DNA from: Gemella sp. zg-570
Lineage (GTDB): Bacteria > Bacillota > Bacilli > Staphylococcales > Gemellaceae
Direction: 5' to 3'
Length of the DNA stretch: 64,000 nt
NCBI RefSeq assembly: GCF_018866345.1
Contig: NZ_CP076443.1
Span: 1,263,501-1,327,500, forward strand
Below are positions 27,336-36,649 of this stretch, piece by piece (within the stretch, counting starts at the first letter, position 1; each line of letters begins with the position of its first letter). The translations under genes were made by a program, and so were the position numbers. The notes below the pieces were generated by a model. That model was not told where the DNA came from and made no database searches. It was given only the letters and a program-made list of their open reading frames with translations.

Positions 27336-27364
27336 AGTGTACATCAAACAAGTACACATTTCAA
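27336..27364 (-). promoter_or_regulatory. pflB promoter overlapped by a GTGTAC palindrome
   Basis: On the minus strand TTGAAA (27359-27364) and TACACT (27336-27341) are 17 bases apart. The spacer and -10 are covered by the inverted repeat GTGTAC-N9-GTACAC (27337-27357). Two direct TGTGAA copies lie upstream near 27382-27399. A redox or carbon regulator is plausible, but none is identifiable. Confidence 0.6.
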
Positions 27365-27627
27365 TAACTAGTAAAAGAGAAATGTGAATTTTTTGTGAAC
27401 TAATAATCTATAACAACTAAGACAAAAAAGCTGATATATATATGTAATTTCCTCTTTTCTATTAATTAAATCTATGAAAAAACTTGTAAAGGGGTTGTAA
27501 AATTTGGGAAAAGGTATTTTAGCAAGCCTTCTAAGGACTGGTTCCTATTTTATTATCTGTTACTTTAGCTGTTATATTTTTAATTGCTTTACTATTATTT
27601 TTTATACAGTAAAATAGTTTTTTATCA

Positions 27628-28482
27628 TTATTTTTGACAAATTGGACAAAAATATGTCGACCTAGTTTTAATGCTTATGTTTTCTGTTGTATGACCTAGG
27701 GGACAAACTTTTTTCCCGTATATCTGTAAAAAGTTCTGCATATTTCCTTTAGCTCCGTCAGTATGGACATAATCAGATACGGTGCTTCCCCCCTGACTAA
27801 TACTAAATTTTAATATATGAACTAGGCTATTAAATAAGCTTATTTTTTCATCTAAGCCTAAATCTTTTGCCAACTTCTCGGGATTGATTTTTTCTTTGTA
27901 AAGAACTTCACAGGCATAAATATTGCCGCAACCACAAAATACACTTCCTTGTAGCAATAAGGCCTTTATTTTTTGTTCCCTATATCTCTTACTATCTAAT
28001 TTTTCTAAAAAATATTCTAGGGCCTTTTTATGAAAAGGTTCTGGTGCTAAATTAACAAATGGTTTGAAAGAAGATATGTCTTCTAGATACCTAACTTCTC
28101 CGAAACGTCGAATATCACTAAAGACCATTTTTTCACCGCTATTGAAATAAAATATTATATGTCTGTGCTTGTAATAATTTTTATTTGTAATTTCTGATAA
28201 ATCATTTACTAGAAAATAAGCTCCCGTCATCCCAAAGTGTGTAAGCATATATCCCTTATTTAAAGTAAAATAAATATATTTTCCCCTACGCTCTAAATTT
28301 AGAATTTCCTTTCCCCTTATTTTTTCTTTAAAATATTCTAATTCATCTTTTACTATTGCTTTTTTCCCCTGCTCATGAGAAATTTTTACAAGATCAGAAA
28401 ATTCTATATCCCTTATTTTTTTATTTACAACGCTTGGTTTTAATCCTATTTTTATATTTTCTACTTCTGGCAATTCTGGCAT
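27628..28482 (-). CDS. mutM: Formamidopyrimidine-DNA glycosylase (Fpg/MutM)
   Basis: The 284-residue protein begins MPELPEVENIKIGL, giving the catalytic N-terminal proline (Pro2) and Glu3 of the family. The H2TH region holds LLLQGSVFCGCGNIYACEVL and the loop GGSTVSDYVHTDG. It excises oxidised purines such as 8-oxoguanine and nicks the strand. The C-terminal zinc finger is altered: instead of C-x2-C followed by C-x2-C it reads CPLGH then CPIC, so the second cysteine is replaced by glycine followed by histidine. Single gene, with only a short gap to the pepF terminator upstream. Confidence 0.92.
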   Translation of the reverse strand: MPELPEVENIKIGLKPSVVNKKIRDIEFSDLVKISHEQGKKAIVKDELEYFKEKIRGKEILNLERRGKYIYFTLNKGYMLTHFGMTGAYFLVNDLSEITNKNYYKHRHIIFYFNSGEKMVFSDIRRFGEVRYLEDISSFKPFVNLAPEPFHKKALEYFLEKLDSKRYREQKIKALLLQGSVFCGCGNIYACEVLYKEKINPEKLAKDLGLDEKISLFNSLVHILKFSISQGGSTVSDYVHTDGAKGNMQNFLQIYGKKVCPLGHTTENISIKTRSTYFCPICQK

Positions 28483-28545
28483 AATTTTTTTCTCCTGTTT
28501 TTATAAAATTATAGCATAAAAAGAATAATAAAATAATTTTCAAGT

Positions 28546-28579
28546 AAAAAAGAGCTACAAAATTTTGTAGCTCTTTTTT
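28546..28579 (-). terminator. Terminator of pepF
   Basis: GAGCTACAAAA and TTTTGTAGCTC form a perfect stem flanked by A and T runs, immediately after the pepF stop. Confidence 0.9.
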
Positions 28580-30387
28580 TATTTTTCAAAATAAATTTTT
28601 TCAAATTCATCAATTTTTTTAGCAAAATCTTTAATTGCTCTTTGGATAGGTTCTGGCTTAGACATATCTACTCCAGCATTTTTTAATACTTCTATTGGAT
28701 AGTTAGAATTTCCTTTTGATAAAAATTCTTCAATATATCGGGCTGCATTTTTATTATCTTCTAAGATTAGACTAGACAGGGCTTGGGCTGCCGAAAAACC
28801 AGTTGCATATTGGTAAACGTAGTAGTTATAGTAGAAATGTGGTACTCTTGACCATTCGTATTGAATTTCATCGTCATATTCAAAGGCGTCGCCGTGATAT
28901 TTTTTAACTAGGGCTAGGTAGTTTTCATTTAATAATTCTGCTGTTAATACTCCTCCCTCTTGTAAAGTCTTATTCATAAAATGTTCAAACTCTGCAAACA
29001 TTACTTGTCTGTAAAGTGTTCCTACATAGTTAGATAGTTCTTGATTTAAAACTGCCAACATGGCATCACGATTACCTTCATTTTTGAATTTTTTGTATAG
29101 GTAGTCTGACAAGAGGGCTTCGTTGCAAGTAGATGCAACTTCGGCTACGAATATAGAATAACTTCCATAAGTTTGGGGCTGGTGTTTTCTTGTGTAGTAG
29201 GAGTGCATTGAATGCCCCAACTCATGAATTAGGGTATAGACATAGTTTAATGTGTCGTCATAGTTTAATAAAATATAGGGTCTTGTAGCATAGCCTCCAG
29301 ATGAGTAAGCGCCTGAACGTTTGCCCTTGTTAGGTCTTATATCAATCCAACGTTCATCGAATGCTTTTTTCATATCATTTACATAATCTTGACCCATAGG
29401 TTTGACAGCTTCTAAAACTATATTTTTTGCCTCTTCAAATGTGAAAACTGGTGGTTCTCCCTCTATCATGGATACCGACCTGTCATATAGCCTAAAGTCT
29501 TCTGTTTTGGCAACTTTTTTCTGCAATCTGTGGTACTTGTGCAAGACTTCTAAACTATCATTTACACTTGCCACTAAGTTGTCATAAACTTCTTCTGGTA
29601 TGTGGTTATTTGACAGGGCTGCATGGCGTGTTGACTTGTAATTGTGGGTATCTGCATAATACTTATTAGCTTTCAAGGTACCAGACAGGGTAGAAGCTAA
29701 GGTGTTGATATGGGCTTTATAGAATTTATACATTGCCCTAAATGAATTTTCACGCAAGACTCTGTCTTTACTTTCCATAAATTTGCCGTAAGTTCCAAAA
29801 TTCAGGGGTAAAACTTTGCCGTCTTTATCTTCGACACTTCCAAAATCTACATCCGTATTATTTAAGGCTGAAAAAGTTTCTGGCGAAGCTGACAAGGCAC
29901 TCCCTGCCATAGAGATAATTCTTTCTAATTCCTTGTCTAGAGTGTGGGGTCTTTTTTTATTTAATTTTTCCAAAGTGAATTTATAAAGTTCTAGTTCTCC
30001 TAATTCATCTACATAAGAATTTAATCTTTCTTCTGCAACTTCCATTATTTCTGGACTTAAAAATGACCACTCTGTATCTGTTCTCACATACAAGTCATAA
30101 GTTTTGGCATACATTTCCTTATAAACTGGATTTGTAGTATCCTGGTCGTGTTTTAAGTGGGCATAAATAAATAGGGTTTGAATACGCAGGCTATAGGCTT
30201 CATTTTCTTTTAAAACTTCTAGTAAGTCTGCCGCACTATTTTTTAATTTATTTTGATTATTTTTTATATTTACTAAAGCCTCTTCCGCTTCTTTAAAGAC
30301 TTGCCAAAAATCTTCGTCTGTGGCATAGATATTTGTTAAGTCCCATGTTTCTTCTAATTTAATATCTTTTCTAAGTAGTTCAGACAT
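28579..30387 (-). CDS. pepF: Oligoendopeptidase F
   Basis: The 602-residue M3-family zinc metallopeptidase has the HExxH motif as HELGH (388-392) followed by SMHSYY. The third zinc ligand is expected in the downstream EVASTCNEALL segment. Length matches PepF of lactic acid bacteria (about 600). It is a cytoplasmic enzyme that hydrolyses peptides of roughly 7-17 residues taken up by Opp-type transporters. Monocistronic, with AGGAGG upstream and a strong terminator. Confidence 0.94.
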   Translation of the reverse strand: MSELLRKDIKLEETWDLTNIYATDEDFWQVFKEAEEALVNIKNNQNKLKNSAADLLEVLKENEAYSLRIQTLFIYAHLKHDQDTTNPVYKEMYAKTYDLYVRTDTEWSFLSPEIMEVAEERLNSYVDELGELELYKFTLEKLNKKRPHTLDKELERIISMAGSALSASPETFSALNNTDVDFGSVEDKDGKVLPLNFGTYGKFMESKDRVLRENSFRAMYKFYKAHINTLASTLSGTLKANKYYADTHNYKSTRHAALSNNHIPEEVYDNLVASVNDSLEVLHKYHRLQKKVAKTEDFRLYDRSVSMIEGEPPVFTFEEAKNIVLEAVKPMGQDYVNDMKKAFDERWIDIRPNKGKRSGAYSSGGYATRPYILLNYDDTLNYVYTLIHELGHSMHSYYTRKHQPQTYGSYSIFVAEVASTCNEALLSDYLYKKFKNEGNRDAMLAVLNQELSNYVGTLYRQVMFAEFEHFMNKTLQEGGVLTAELLNENYLALVKKYHGDAFEYDDEIQYEWSRVPHFYYNYYVYQYATGFSAAQALSSLILEDNKNAARYIEEFLSKGNSNYPIEVLKNAGVDMSKPEPIQRAIKDFAKKIDEFEKIYFEK

Positions 30388-30540
30388 ATATTCCTCCTAA
30401 AATTAAAATTTCTCTAATTATAACAAAAAAAACTTAAAAATAGTATAATAATTATTTAGTGTGTTTTTTCTTATTTTTTAATTTTAAAATTTTCAAGTTT
30501 ATACTTCTTTTTACATTTCTAAAATTCTTTTTATTTTTCT

Positions 30541-31794
30541 TTAGTCCCTCCTATATTTCTCTGGTATTTCTATATCTCTTATGTCTATTTTACCTGTAAC
30601 TACATCAGATATTAGGCTTTGTTTTAGTTCTTGTAGGTAATTTATTTGCTGAGTGGTTTTTAGAATAAATTTATCAATGTCTGATAGTTTTTTATCTATC
30701 AAATTAACAACTTTTCTTTGAATATCAATATTAGGATATTTGATTTTAATCTCTTTTAGTTTTTGTTCAGAAATATGAACTATAATATCGCCTCTACCAT
30801 ATATATACTTATATTCAAGAGATTTAGTAGAATTTAAATAATACATTAGATATTTAGAATCAATTTCTTTATTATTGACTACAAAAGAAAGAATATCTCC
30901 ACCTATTGCGACATTATCTTTCCCGCTATAAAGTACAGTTTTTCCTATATCTTCCCTAGTTTCTCCACTTGTGGTAAACAATAATGTGTTTTTAGAAATT
31001 TTTGTTGACATATTATATATATCATAATTAATTTTATTTGATATTTGAGAAAATGAAAAATTATATTTAGTATATATATCACCATAAAGAATTACAGGAT
31101 ATTCTCCTTCTTTATCTAAATTTTCTCTAGAAATTCCTTTACCTTTAATAAAAGAACCAATAAATTTTAACTTTATAGATTTTGTTTTTTCTAAGTTTAT
31201 AAATCTATCTATAATTTTATTTTTAGTTAATTTTATTTTTGATAACTTTTCTTTCTCCAACCCCACCAACCTATCAATCTCCCCTATCTTCCAATCAAGG
31301 AAATTAGATATTTGAGTTTGTTCTTGTAATGGAGGTATAAGAATAATATTTCTTTTCATTTCATTATTCATTATTTTATAGCCATTAATATCTTTTCTTC
31401 GGGTATGTTTATTTCCTAAACCAATAATATAATTACAATAGCCTAAGTTTATTTCTTCAATTTTTTCTTTTTTTATAAATAGAATACCACATATATTTGT
31501 GCAATTATATTTACCACTTCTTAAAAAAGTTGTTCCTGCATTTTCTCCATCAGTTGTCCATGTTATACAATTTACTTCATCAAAATCATAAGTATTTAAA
31601 TATCCCATAATTCCGTTGTTTTCAGTTTGAGAGGAAAATACAGGATACTTACCGTTTTCGTCTAATTCATCTTTTGAAATTACTCTTCCTCGTGTAATTT
31701 CAAAATAAAATTTCACCTTTTTAATCTCCCAATGCTCTGGCACTTCCTTTAACCAGGGCAAATTTACTTGCTTATATTTTTTATATCTTTTCAT
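30541..31794 (-). CDS. hsdS: Type I restriction-modification specificity subunit (orphan HsdS)
   Basis: The 417-residue HsdS begins with the common VPEHWEIKKVKF segment. Two target-recognition domains (about 20-165 and 205-360) are each followed by a helical spacer: PPLQEQTQISNFLDWKIGEI then a long Lys-rich helix, and QRKVVNLIDKKLSDID near the end. Each recognition domain reads half of a bipartite DNA site. No hsdM or hsdR lies beside it: pepF is on one side and manA on the other. It may supply an alternative specificity to a system elsewhere or act as a store of recognition domains. The frame is intact. Confidence 0.85.
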   Translation of the reverse strand: MKRYKKYKQVNLPWLKEVPEHWEIKKVKFYFEITRGRVISKDELDENGKYPVFSSQTENNGIMGYLNTYDFDEVNCITWTTDGENAGTTFLRSGKYNCTNICGILFIKKEKIEEINLGYCNYIIGLGNKHTRRKDINGYKIMNNEMKRNIILIPPLQEQTQISNFLDWKIGEIDRLVGLEKEKLSKIKLTKNKIIDRFINLEKTKSIKLKFIGSFIKGKGISRENLDKEGEYPVILYGDIYTKYNFSFSQISNKINYDIYNMSTKISKNTLLFTTSGETREDIGKTVLYSGKDNVAIGGDILSFVVNNKEIDSKYLMYYLNSTKSLEYKYIYGRGDIIVHISEQKLKEIKIKYPNIDIQRKVVNLIDKKLSDIDKFILKTTQQINYLQELKQSLISDVVTGKIDIRDIEIPEKYRRD

Positions 31795-32130
31795 TATTTC
31801 TTAATTCCTTGGTTGTTACTTTATTTTCTCGAATTTAATTTTTTCTACTAGGGCTAAGTATAATATAGCACATGGATTTATTATTGAAAAGCATTTTAAC
31901 ACTAGCTAATTTAGAGATTTTTGTGCTAAATAGATAAATATTGTAATTAATTTAAGCTCATACTCTTTATAATACTTTAGTAGAAACTACTAAATATGGC
32001 TAGTAATTACTTTCTTTTGTCATTTTAAGATAAAAATACTTTTGAAAAAAGCTTGGGAATGATATAATTACTTGGGTAAAGATGAGGAAAGGCTATTACA
32101 AAAAATTATTAGAAAAAGGTGGAGGTCTTT
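31795..32130. other. Spacer with the manA promoter
   Basis: The A+T-rich spacer between divergent genes contains TTTGAA (32041-32046) and TATAAT (32063-32068), 16 bases apart, upstream of manA. On the other strand TGCTATATT (31862-31870) could serve hsdS. No other gene is seen. Confidence 0.5.
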
Positions 32131-33102
32131 ATGGTAGATAATAAGGAAGTAATTTTTTTAAAGCCTGTCTTACAGGAAAAAATATGGGGCGGGAACAAAT
32201 TAGAAACAGAGTTTGGTCTCAACTTGCCTAGTCAAAAAATAGGAGAATCATGGAGCATTAGCACCCATCCGAAGGGCGTGTCAATAATTAGCTACCCAAA
32301 AATGTTTGAAGGCATGGGATTGGATAAATTTTATCAAACATATCCAGATTATTTTGGTGGTAAGGTAGAGGAGCCTTTCCCCCTGCTTACAAAAATTTTA
32401 GATGCTAGTGATGACTTATCTGTTCAAGTCCACCCCGACGATGTTTATGGCTTGAAACATGAGGGAGAATTAGGAAAAACAGAATGCTGGTATGTGATTT
32501 CAGCAGAAGAAGGATCCAAAATCATTTATGGCCATACAGCTAAGACACAAGAAGAGTTTAAAGAAAAAGTTGAAAAACAAGAATGGAAGGATTTATTTAT
32601 TGAAATGCCTGTTCAAGCTGGTGATTTTTTTGATGTGCCTCATGGTACCATTCACGCAATTGGAAAAGGTATTGTGATATTAGAAACACAGCAAAATTCA
32701 GATACAACCTATCGTGTATATGACTATGACAGGCTGGATAAACAGGGGCGTAAAAGGGATTTACATATTCAACAAGCCTTAGATGTAACACGATTTCCAC
32801 ATCAATATCCTGTTTTGAAAGACACTAGACAGGATATAGAAGATGGCTATGTCCACCATTATTTGAGCAATGATTATTTTAGTCTTTGGAAGTGGCAAGT
32901 AGCTGGACAAATGTCCATTTGCTTAGACGAGGGCTATTATTTGGTAACTGTAATAAAAGGAGCAGGAAAAATGAGAATAAATAAGAGAGAGTATCAGCTC
33001 TCTTTAGCTCATTCATTTATTTTACCATTTGGCACACAAAAAATTATATTGACTGGAGATTTAGAACTAATTGCATCCAAACCAAATAGGCGAGTAGGTT
33101 AA
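32131..33102 (+). CDS. manA: Mannose-6-phosphate isomerase, class I
   Basis: I choose the ATG at 32131 because GGAGG (32121-32125) sits five bases upstream. An in-frame GTG at 32119 would overlap that site. The 323-residue cupin metalloenzyme has KPVLQEKIWGG, the zinc-binding segment VQVHPDD, then ECWYVI and VPHGTIHAI. It interconverts mannose-6-phosphate and fructose-6-phosphate. The mannose-family PTS downstream supplies the substrate. A terminator overlaps its stop, so the two are separate transcription units. Confidence 0.93.
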   Translation: MVDNKEVIFLKPVLQEKIWGGNKLETEFGLNLPSQKIGESWSISTHPKGVSIISYPKMFEGMGLDKFYQTYPDYFGGKVEEPFPLLTKILDASDDLSVQVHPDDVYGLKHEGELGKTECWYVISAEEGSKIIYGHTAKTQEEFKEKVEKQEWKDLFIEMPVQAGDFFDVPHGTIHAIGKGIVILETQQNSDTTYRVYDYDRLDKQGRKRDLHIQQALDVTRFPHQYPVLKDTRQDIEDGYVHHYLSNDYFSLWKWQVAGQMSICLDEGYYLVTVIKGAGKMRINKREYQLSLAHSFILPFGTQKIILTGDLELIASKPNRRVG

Positions 33103-33118
33103 AACTACTTGCTTTTTT
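33090..33118 (+). terminator. Terminator overlapping the manA stop
   Basis: GCGAGTAG and CTACTTGC pair with one G-T wobble, then TTTTTT. The stop codon lies within the loop. Confidence 0.75.
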
Positions 33119-33450
33119 GCTATAAATACATAGATATATTTAAAAATGGCACATTTAGACTAAAAGGGATTTTTACTAGATAAAGATTTTTTGAAAATAG
33201 AATTTGAAAAAAATGGATAAAAGCTTGATTTAATAGAATTTTAATATATCAACTTTGCAGAAAATAAAAACAAGCATTTTCTGAATCCATTTTTATAGTG
33301 ATTTTATGTTGCTCTCTTATTTTTATCTCATCTTTTAGCATTTTAGAAGATCAAATTTCTAAAAAAGCATTTACATTTATATTTTTTTTTGATATTATAA
33401 ATATAGAAATTATTTATGATTTCAGAAGAAAAATTAAAGGAGGTATTTTG
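33119..33450 (+). promoter_or_regulatory. Mannose PTS leader with promoter and hairpin
   Basis: TTTACA (33370-33375) and TATTAT (33393-33398) are 17 bases apart and form the likely promoter. Upstream, CAGAAAAT-N10-ATTTTCTG (33258-33283) can form a hairpin. I did not find a convincing sigma-54 site or catabolite-repression (cre) site. Confidence 0.5.
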
Positions 33451-34437
33451 ATGGTAGGTATTATTATTGCAAGCCATGGGGATTTTGCATTAGGAATAAA
33501 AAAATCTGCGGCAATGATTTTTGGTGAACAAGAAAAAGTCGAAGCAGTTACATTTATGCCCAACGAGGGTCCTGAAGATTTAAAGAGAAAACTTCATAAA
33601 GCAATTGCTAAATTTGGTACTGAAGAGGTATTATTTTTAGTGGATTTATGGGGTGGTAGTCCATTTAATCAGGCAAATATTTTGCTTGAAGAATCCCCAG
33701 AAACAAGGGCGATTATTTCAGGAATAAATTTACCCATGTTGATCGAAATTTATGCAAGTCGTCTTACAATGACAAAAGCCCATGATATTGCTAAAGCGAT
33801 TCTTTTAAAATCTCAAGAATCTGTAAAAGTAACACCTGAAAAACTACAACCAGTTGTTGAACAACAAATAGTAGCACAAAAAGAAGAAGGTCTAGGATCT
33901 ATTCCTGAAGGAACGGTGCTAGGTGATGGAAATATTAAATTTGTCCTTGCTCGTGTCGATACACGTTTATTACATGGACAAGTTGCAACAACATGGACAA
34001 AAACAACGAACCCTGATCGTATTATTGTTGTCTCTGATAAGGTATCCCAAGATGAGTTACGCAAAAAGCTGATTGAACAAGCTACTCCTCCGGGTGTAAA
34101 ATCACATGTTATTCCATTGAAAAAATTAGTAGAAGTTACAAAAGATACACGTTTTGGTGATACAAAGGCATTATTATTATTTGAAAATCCACAAGATGTG
34201 CTAGAGGTTGTTGAACAAGGTGTTAATATTAAAGAATTAAACATTGGGTCTATGGCACACTCTGTTGGAAAAGTGCTTATTAGTAGTTCCTTATCAGTTG
34301 ATCAGGAAGATGTCAACACCTATAAAAAATTAGCTGATTTAGGGGTTAAATTTGATGTTAGAAAAGTCCCAGCAGATAAACAAGCAGATTTATTTAAATT
34401 GATTTCTGATAAAGCATCTGAAGGCTTATCATTATAA
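33451..34437 (+). CDS. manX: PTS mannose-family transporter subunit IIAB
   Basis: The start at 33451 follows AAAGGAGG. Longer in-frame extensions upstream lack a ribosome-binding site. The 328-residue protein has an N-terminal IIA domain with phosphorylated His9 (IIASHGDF). A linker (about 130-155) leads to a IIB domain with DTRLLHGQVATTW, where His175 receives the phosphate. Both positions match E. coli ManX (His10, His175). It transfers phosphate from HPr to the sugar entering through IIC-IID. First gene of a four-gene unit. Confidence 0.93.
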   Translation: MVGIIIASHGDFALGIKKSAAMIFGEQEKVEAVTFMPNEGPEDLKRKLHKAIAKFGTEEVLFLVDLWGGSPFNQANILLEESPETRAIISGINLPMLIEIYASRLTMTKAHDIAKAILLKSQESVKVTPEKLQPVVEQQIVAQKEEGLGSIPEGTVLGDGNIKFVLARVDTRLLHGQVATTWTKTTNPDRIIVVSDKVSQDELRKKLIEQATPPGVKSHVIPLKKLVEVTKDTRFGDTKALLLFENPQDVLEVVEQGVNIKELNIGSMAHSVGKVLISSSLSVDQEDVNTYKKLADLGVKFDVRKVPADKQADLFKLISDKASEGLSL

Positions 34438-34449
34438 TAGGAGGAATTT

Positions 34450-35259
34450 ATGGATTTTAATTTAATTTCAATAATTTTAGTACTCGTTGTAGCGTTTTTA
34501 GCGGGTATGGAAGGTATTTTAGACCAATTTCAATTTCATCAACCGATTATTGCATGTTCATTAGTTGGATTAGCAACGGGACATTTAATTGAGTGTATTA
34601 TTTTGGGTGGAGCATTACAACTTATTGCATTGGGATGGTCTAATATTGGTGCTGCTATTGCACCAGACGCAGCCTTTGCTTCTGTTGCTTCAGCAATTAT
34701 TTATGTAAAAGCAGGTGTTTTTGATTTAGCAGGACGCCAAGTAGCGATTGCTTCGGCGATTACATTAGCAACAGTTGGACTGGTGCTGACAATGGTGATG
34801 AGAACTGTTTCTGTTGGACTTGTTCATCAAGCGGATAAGGCTGCAAGAAATGGTGATTTTAGAGGCGTAACAATGTGGCATTTGGTTGCCTTAGCAGGTC
34901 AAGGATTACGTGTAATGGTACCGTCAGGATTACTACTGTTTGTACCTTCTGAAACAGTAAAAAATATATTAGGTTCACTTCCTGCATGGTTTACTGAAGG
35001 TATGGCAATAGGTGGAGGATTTGTTGTAGCCGTAGGTTATGCAATGGTTATCCACTTAATGGCAACAAAAGAAGTATGGCCATTCTTCTTCCTAGGATTT
35101 GCATTAGCACCGTTAAACGAATTAACTTTGATTGCAACAGGTATTATCGGTTTAGCACTAGCTGTTATCTACTTGAATTTATCTAAAAAGGGTGGAAATG
35201 GCTCAGGTGGCTCACAAGCTTCTGGTGATCCTTTAGGCGATATTTTGAATGATTATTAA
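34450..35259 (+). CDS. manY: PTS mannose-family transporter subunit IIC
   Basis: The 269-residue, highly hydrophobic protein starts 12 bases after IIAB with AGGAGG. Family landmarks include FLAGMEGILDQFQFHQPIIA near residue 17 and LGGALQLIALGWSNIGAAIA near residue 57. It forms the sugar-translocating membrane complex with IID. Members of this family also serve as receptors for class IIa bacteriocins, which may matter for the phenotype. The tail ends in a hydrophilic Gly/Ser-rich stretch. Confidence 0.93.
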   Translation: MDFNLISIILVLVVAFLAGMEGILDQFQFHQPIIACSLVGLATGHLIECIILGGALQLIALGWSNIGAAIAPDAAFASVASAIIYVKAGVFDLAGRQVAIASAITLATVGLVLTMVMRTVSVGLVHQADKAARNGDFRGVTMWHLVALAGQGLRVMVPSGLLLFVPSETVKNILGSLPAWFTEGMAIGGGFVVAVGYAMVIHLMATKEVWPFFFLGFALAPLNELTLIATGIIGLALAVIYLNLSKKGGNGSGGSQASGDPLGDILNDY

Positions 35260-35272
35260 GAGGGGTAAGAGT

Positions 35273-36187
35273 ATGACAGAAAATAAAGTAATATTAACAA
35301 AAAAAGATCGTCGTAGTGTTATGCTTCGTTCACAACTTTTACAAGGTTCTTGGAACTATGAACGTATGCAAAATGGTGGTTGGGCCTATGCTTTAATCCC
35401 TGCCTTGAAAAAATTATATACCTCAAAAGAAGAACGTTCAGCAGCTTTAGAACGACACTTAGAATTTTTCAATACACATCCATATATTGCAGCTCCAATT
35501 TTAGGGGTAACATTAGCACTAGAAGAAGAACGTGCAAATGGTGCAAATATTAATGATTCTGCTATTCAAGGGGTTAAAGTCGGTATGATGGGACCTTTAG
35601 CAGGTATTGGGGACCCAGTATTCTGGTTTACGGTACGTCCAATTTTAGGTGCGATTGCAGCATCATTGGCCATTGGTGGTTCTATTATTGCTCCATTATT
35701 CTTCTTTGTTGTATGGAATGTTATTCGTGTATCATTCTTATGGTATACACAAGAATTTGGATATAAGCAAGGTTCAGAAATCACAAAAGATTTATCTGGT
35801 GGCTTATTGCAAACTATTACAAAAGGAGCATCTATTTTAGGGATGTTTGTTATGGGGATTTTAGTACAACGTTGGACGTCTATTAACTTCCCAACGGTAA
35901 TATCAAAAGTAACATTATCTGAAGGAGCCTATGTGAATTTCCCAGAAGGTAACGTTTCTAGTGAGCAATTACAACGAATTTTAGGAGAAGTGGCAAGCGG
36001 AAAAGCAATTTCTCCAGAAAAAGTAACAACATTACAAGATAACTTGAATCAGTTAGTTCCAGGTTTTGCAGCCTTATTATTAACTTTCTTATGTATGTGG
36101 TTATTGAAGAAAAAAGTAAACCCAATTATTATCATCTTCGGATTATTTATTGTGGGTATCTTAGGACATTTAGTAGGTATTTTATAG
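35273..36187 (+). CDS. manZ: PTS mannose-family transporter subunit IID
   Basis: The start at 35273 is favoured by AGGGGTAAG just upstream. The alternative start at 35249 would overlap the IIC stop. The 304-residue protein has an N-terminal cytoplasmic helix with SQLLQGSWNYERMQNGG and then KVGMMGPLAGIGDPVFWFT, the conserved IID blocks. The C-terminal end is hydrophobic. It partners with IIC in the membrane. Confidence 0.93.
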   Translation: MTENKVILTKKDRRSVMLRSQLLQGSWNYERMQNGGWAYALIPALKKLYTSKEERSAALERHLEFFNTHPYIAAPILGVTLALEEERANGANINDSAIQGVKVGMMGPLAGIGDPVFWFTVRPILGAIAASLAIGGSIIAPLFFFVVWNVIRVSFLWYTQEFGYKQGSEITKDLSGGLLQTITKGASILGMFVMGILVQRWTSINFPTVISKVTLSEGAYVNFPEGNVSSEQLQRILGEVASGKAISPEKVTTLQDNLNQLVPGFAALLLTFLCMWLLKKKVNPIIIIFGLFIVGILGHLVGIL

Positions 36188-36207
36188 GACTGAAGGGATA
36201 ATATGAA

Positions 36208-36573
36208 ATGGTGGCATCACAAAATACAAAAGTAGATTTTAAAACAAAAGCAAATTCTTTTCACAGTGGCATTACAGCTAAAAATGGTTCCATTTTAATT
36301 GGTGATAAAGCAATTGAGTTTTATTATGAAAAAAATCCGAATGATTTTGTGCAAATTCCGTGGCAAGAAATTGATAAGGTAAGAGCTCAACTTTACTTCA
36401 ATAATCGTTATATTCGCGGTTTTTTCGTTGACACTAAGAAAAATGGTAGTTTTAACTTTGTCGTCAAAGATGCTGGTAAAGCATTAAAAATTATGCGTGA
36501 ATATTTAGGTAATGATAAAATAGTCAAAAATGTACCATTTCTTTCTTTAAAATCCTTATTTAAAAGAAAATAA
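36208..36573 (+). CDS. manO: DUF956 family protein (ManO-like)
   Basis: The 121-residue soluble protein starts with MVASQNTKVDFKTKANSFH and contains PWQEIDKVRAQLYFNNRYIR, characteristic of DUF956. These proteins are encoded at the end of mannose PTS operons in Firmicutes and are proposed to modulate the operon (ManO). It follows IID by 20 bases and is followed by a terminator, so it is the last gene of the unit. The molecular function is not established. Confidence 0.85.
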   Translation: MVASQNTKVDFKTKANSFHSGITAKNGSILIGDKAIEFYYEKNPNDFVQIPWQEIDKVRAQLYFNNRYIRGFFVDTKKNGSFNFVVKDAGKALKIMREYLGNDKIVKNVPFLSLKSLFKRK

Positions 36574-36610
36574 TAATTTCTATAAAGTTGTATGATTTTA
36601 TAGAAAGTTG

Positions 36611-36649
36611 AGACTGTTGACAAATTAAAGTGTCAACAGTCTTTTTTTA
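36611..36649 (+). terminator. Terminator of the mannose PTS operon
   Basis: AGACTGTTGACA and TGTCAACAGTCT form a 12-base perfect stem followed by seven Ts. Confidence 0.92.

Noticed and set aside
27480-27620. Possible small membrane peptide on the plus strand (VPILLSVTLAVIFLIALLLFF)
   Set aside because: It reads like a transmembrane helix but has no ATG, needs a frameshift to join its basic N-terminal part, and I cannot name a family. Possibly a decayed small gene, too weak to list.
33119-33200. TGGCAC near 33146 as half of a sigma-54 promoter for the mannose PTS
   Set aside because: The required TTGC-type -12 element is not at the correct distance, and a good sigma-A promoter lies nearer the gene.
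33298-33450. N-terminal extension of the IIAB protein
   Set aside because: The extended frame has no ribosome-binding site and overlaps the promoter. AAAGGAGG directly precedes the ATG at 33451.
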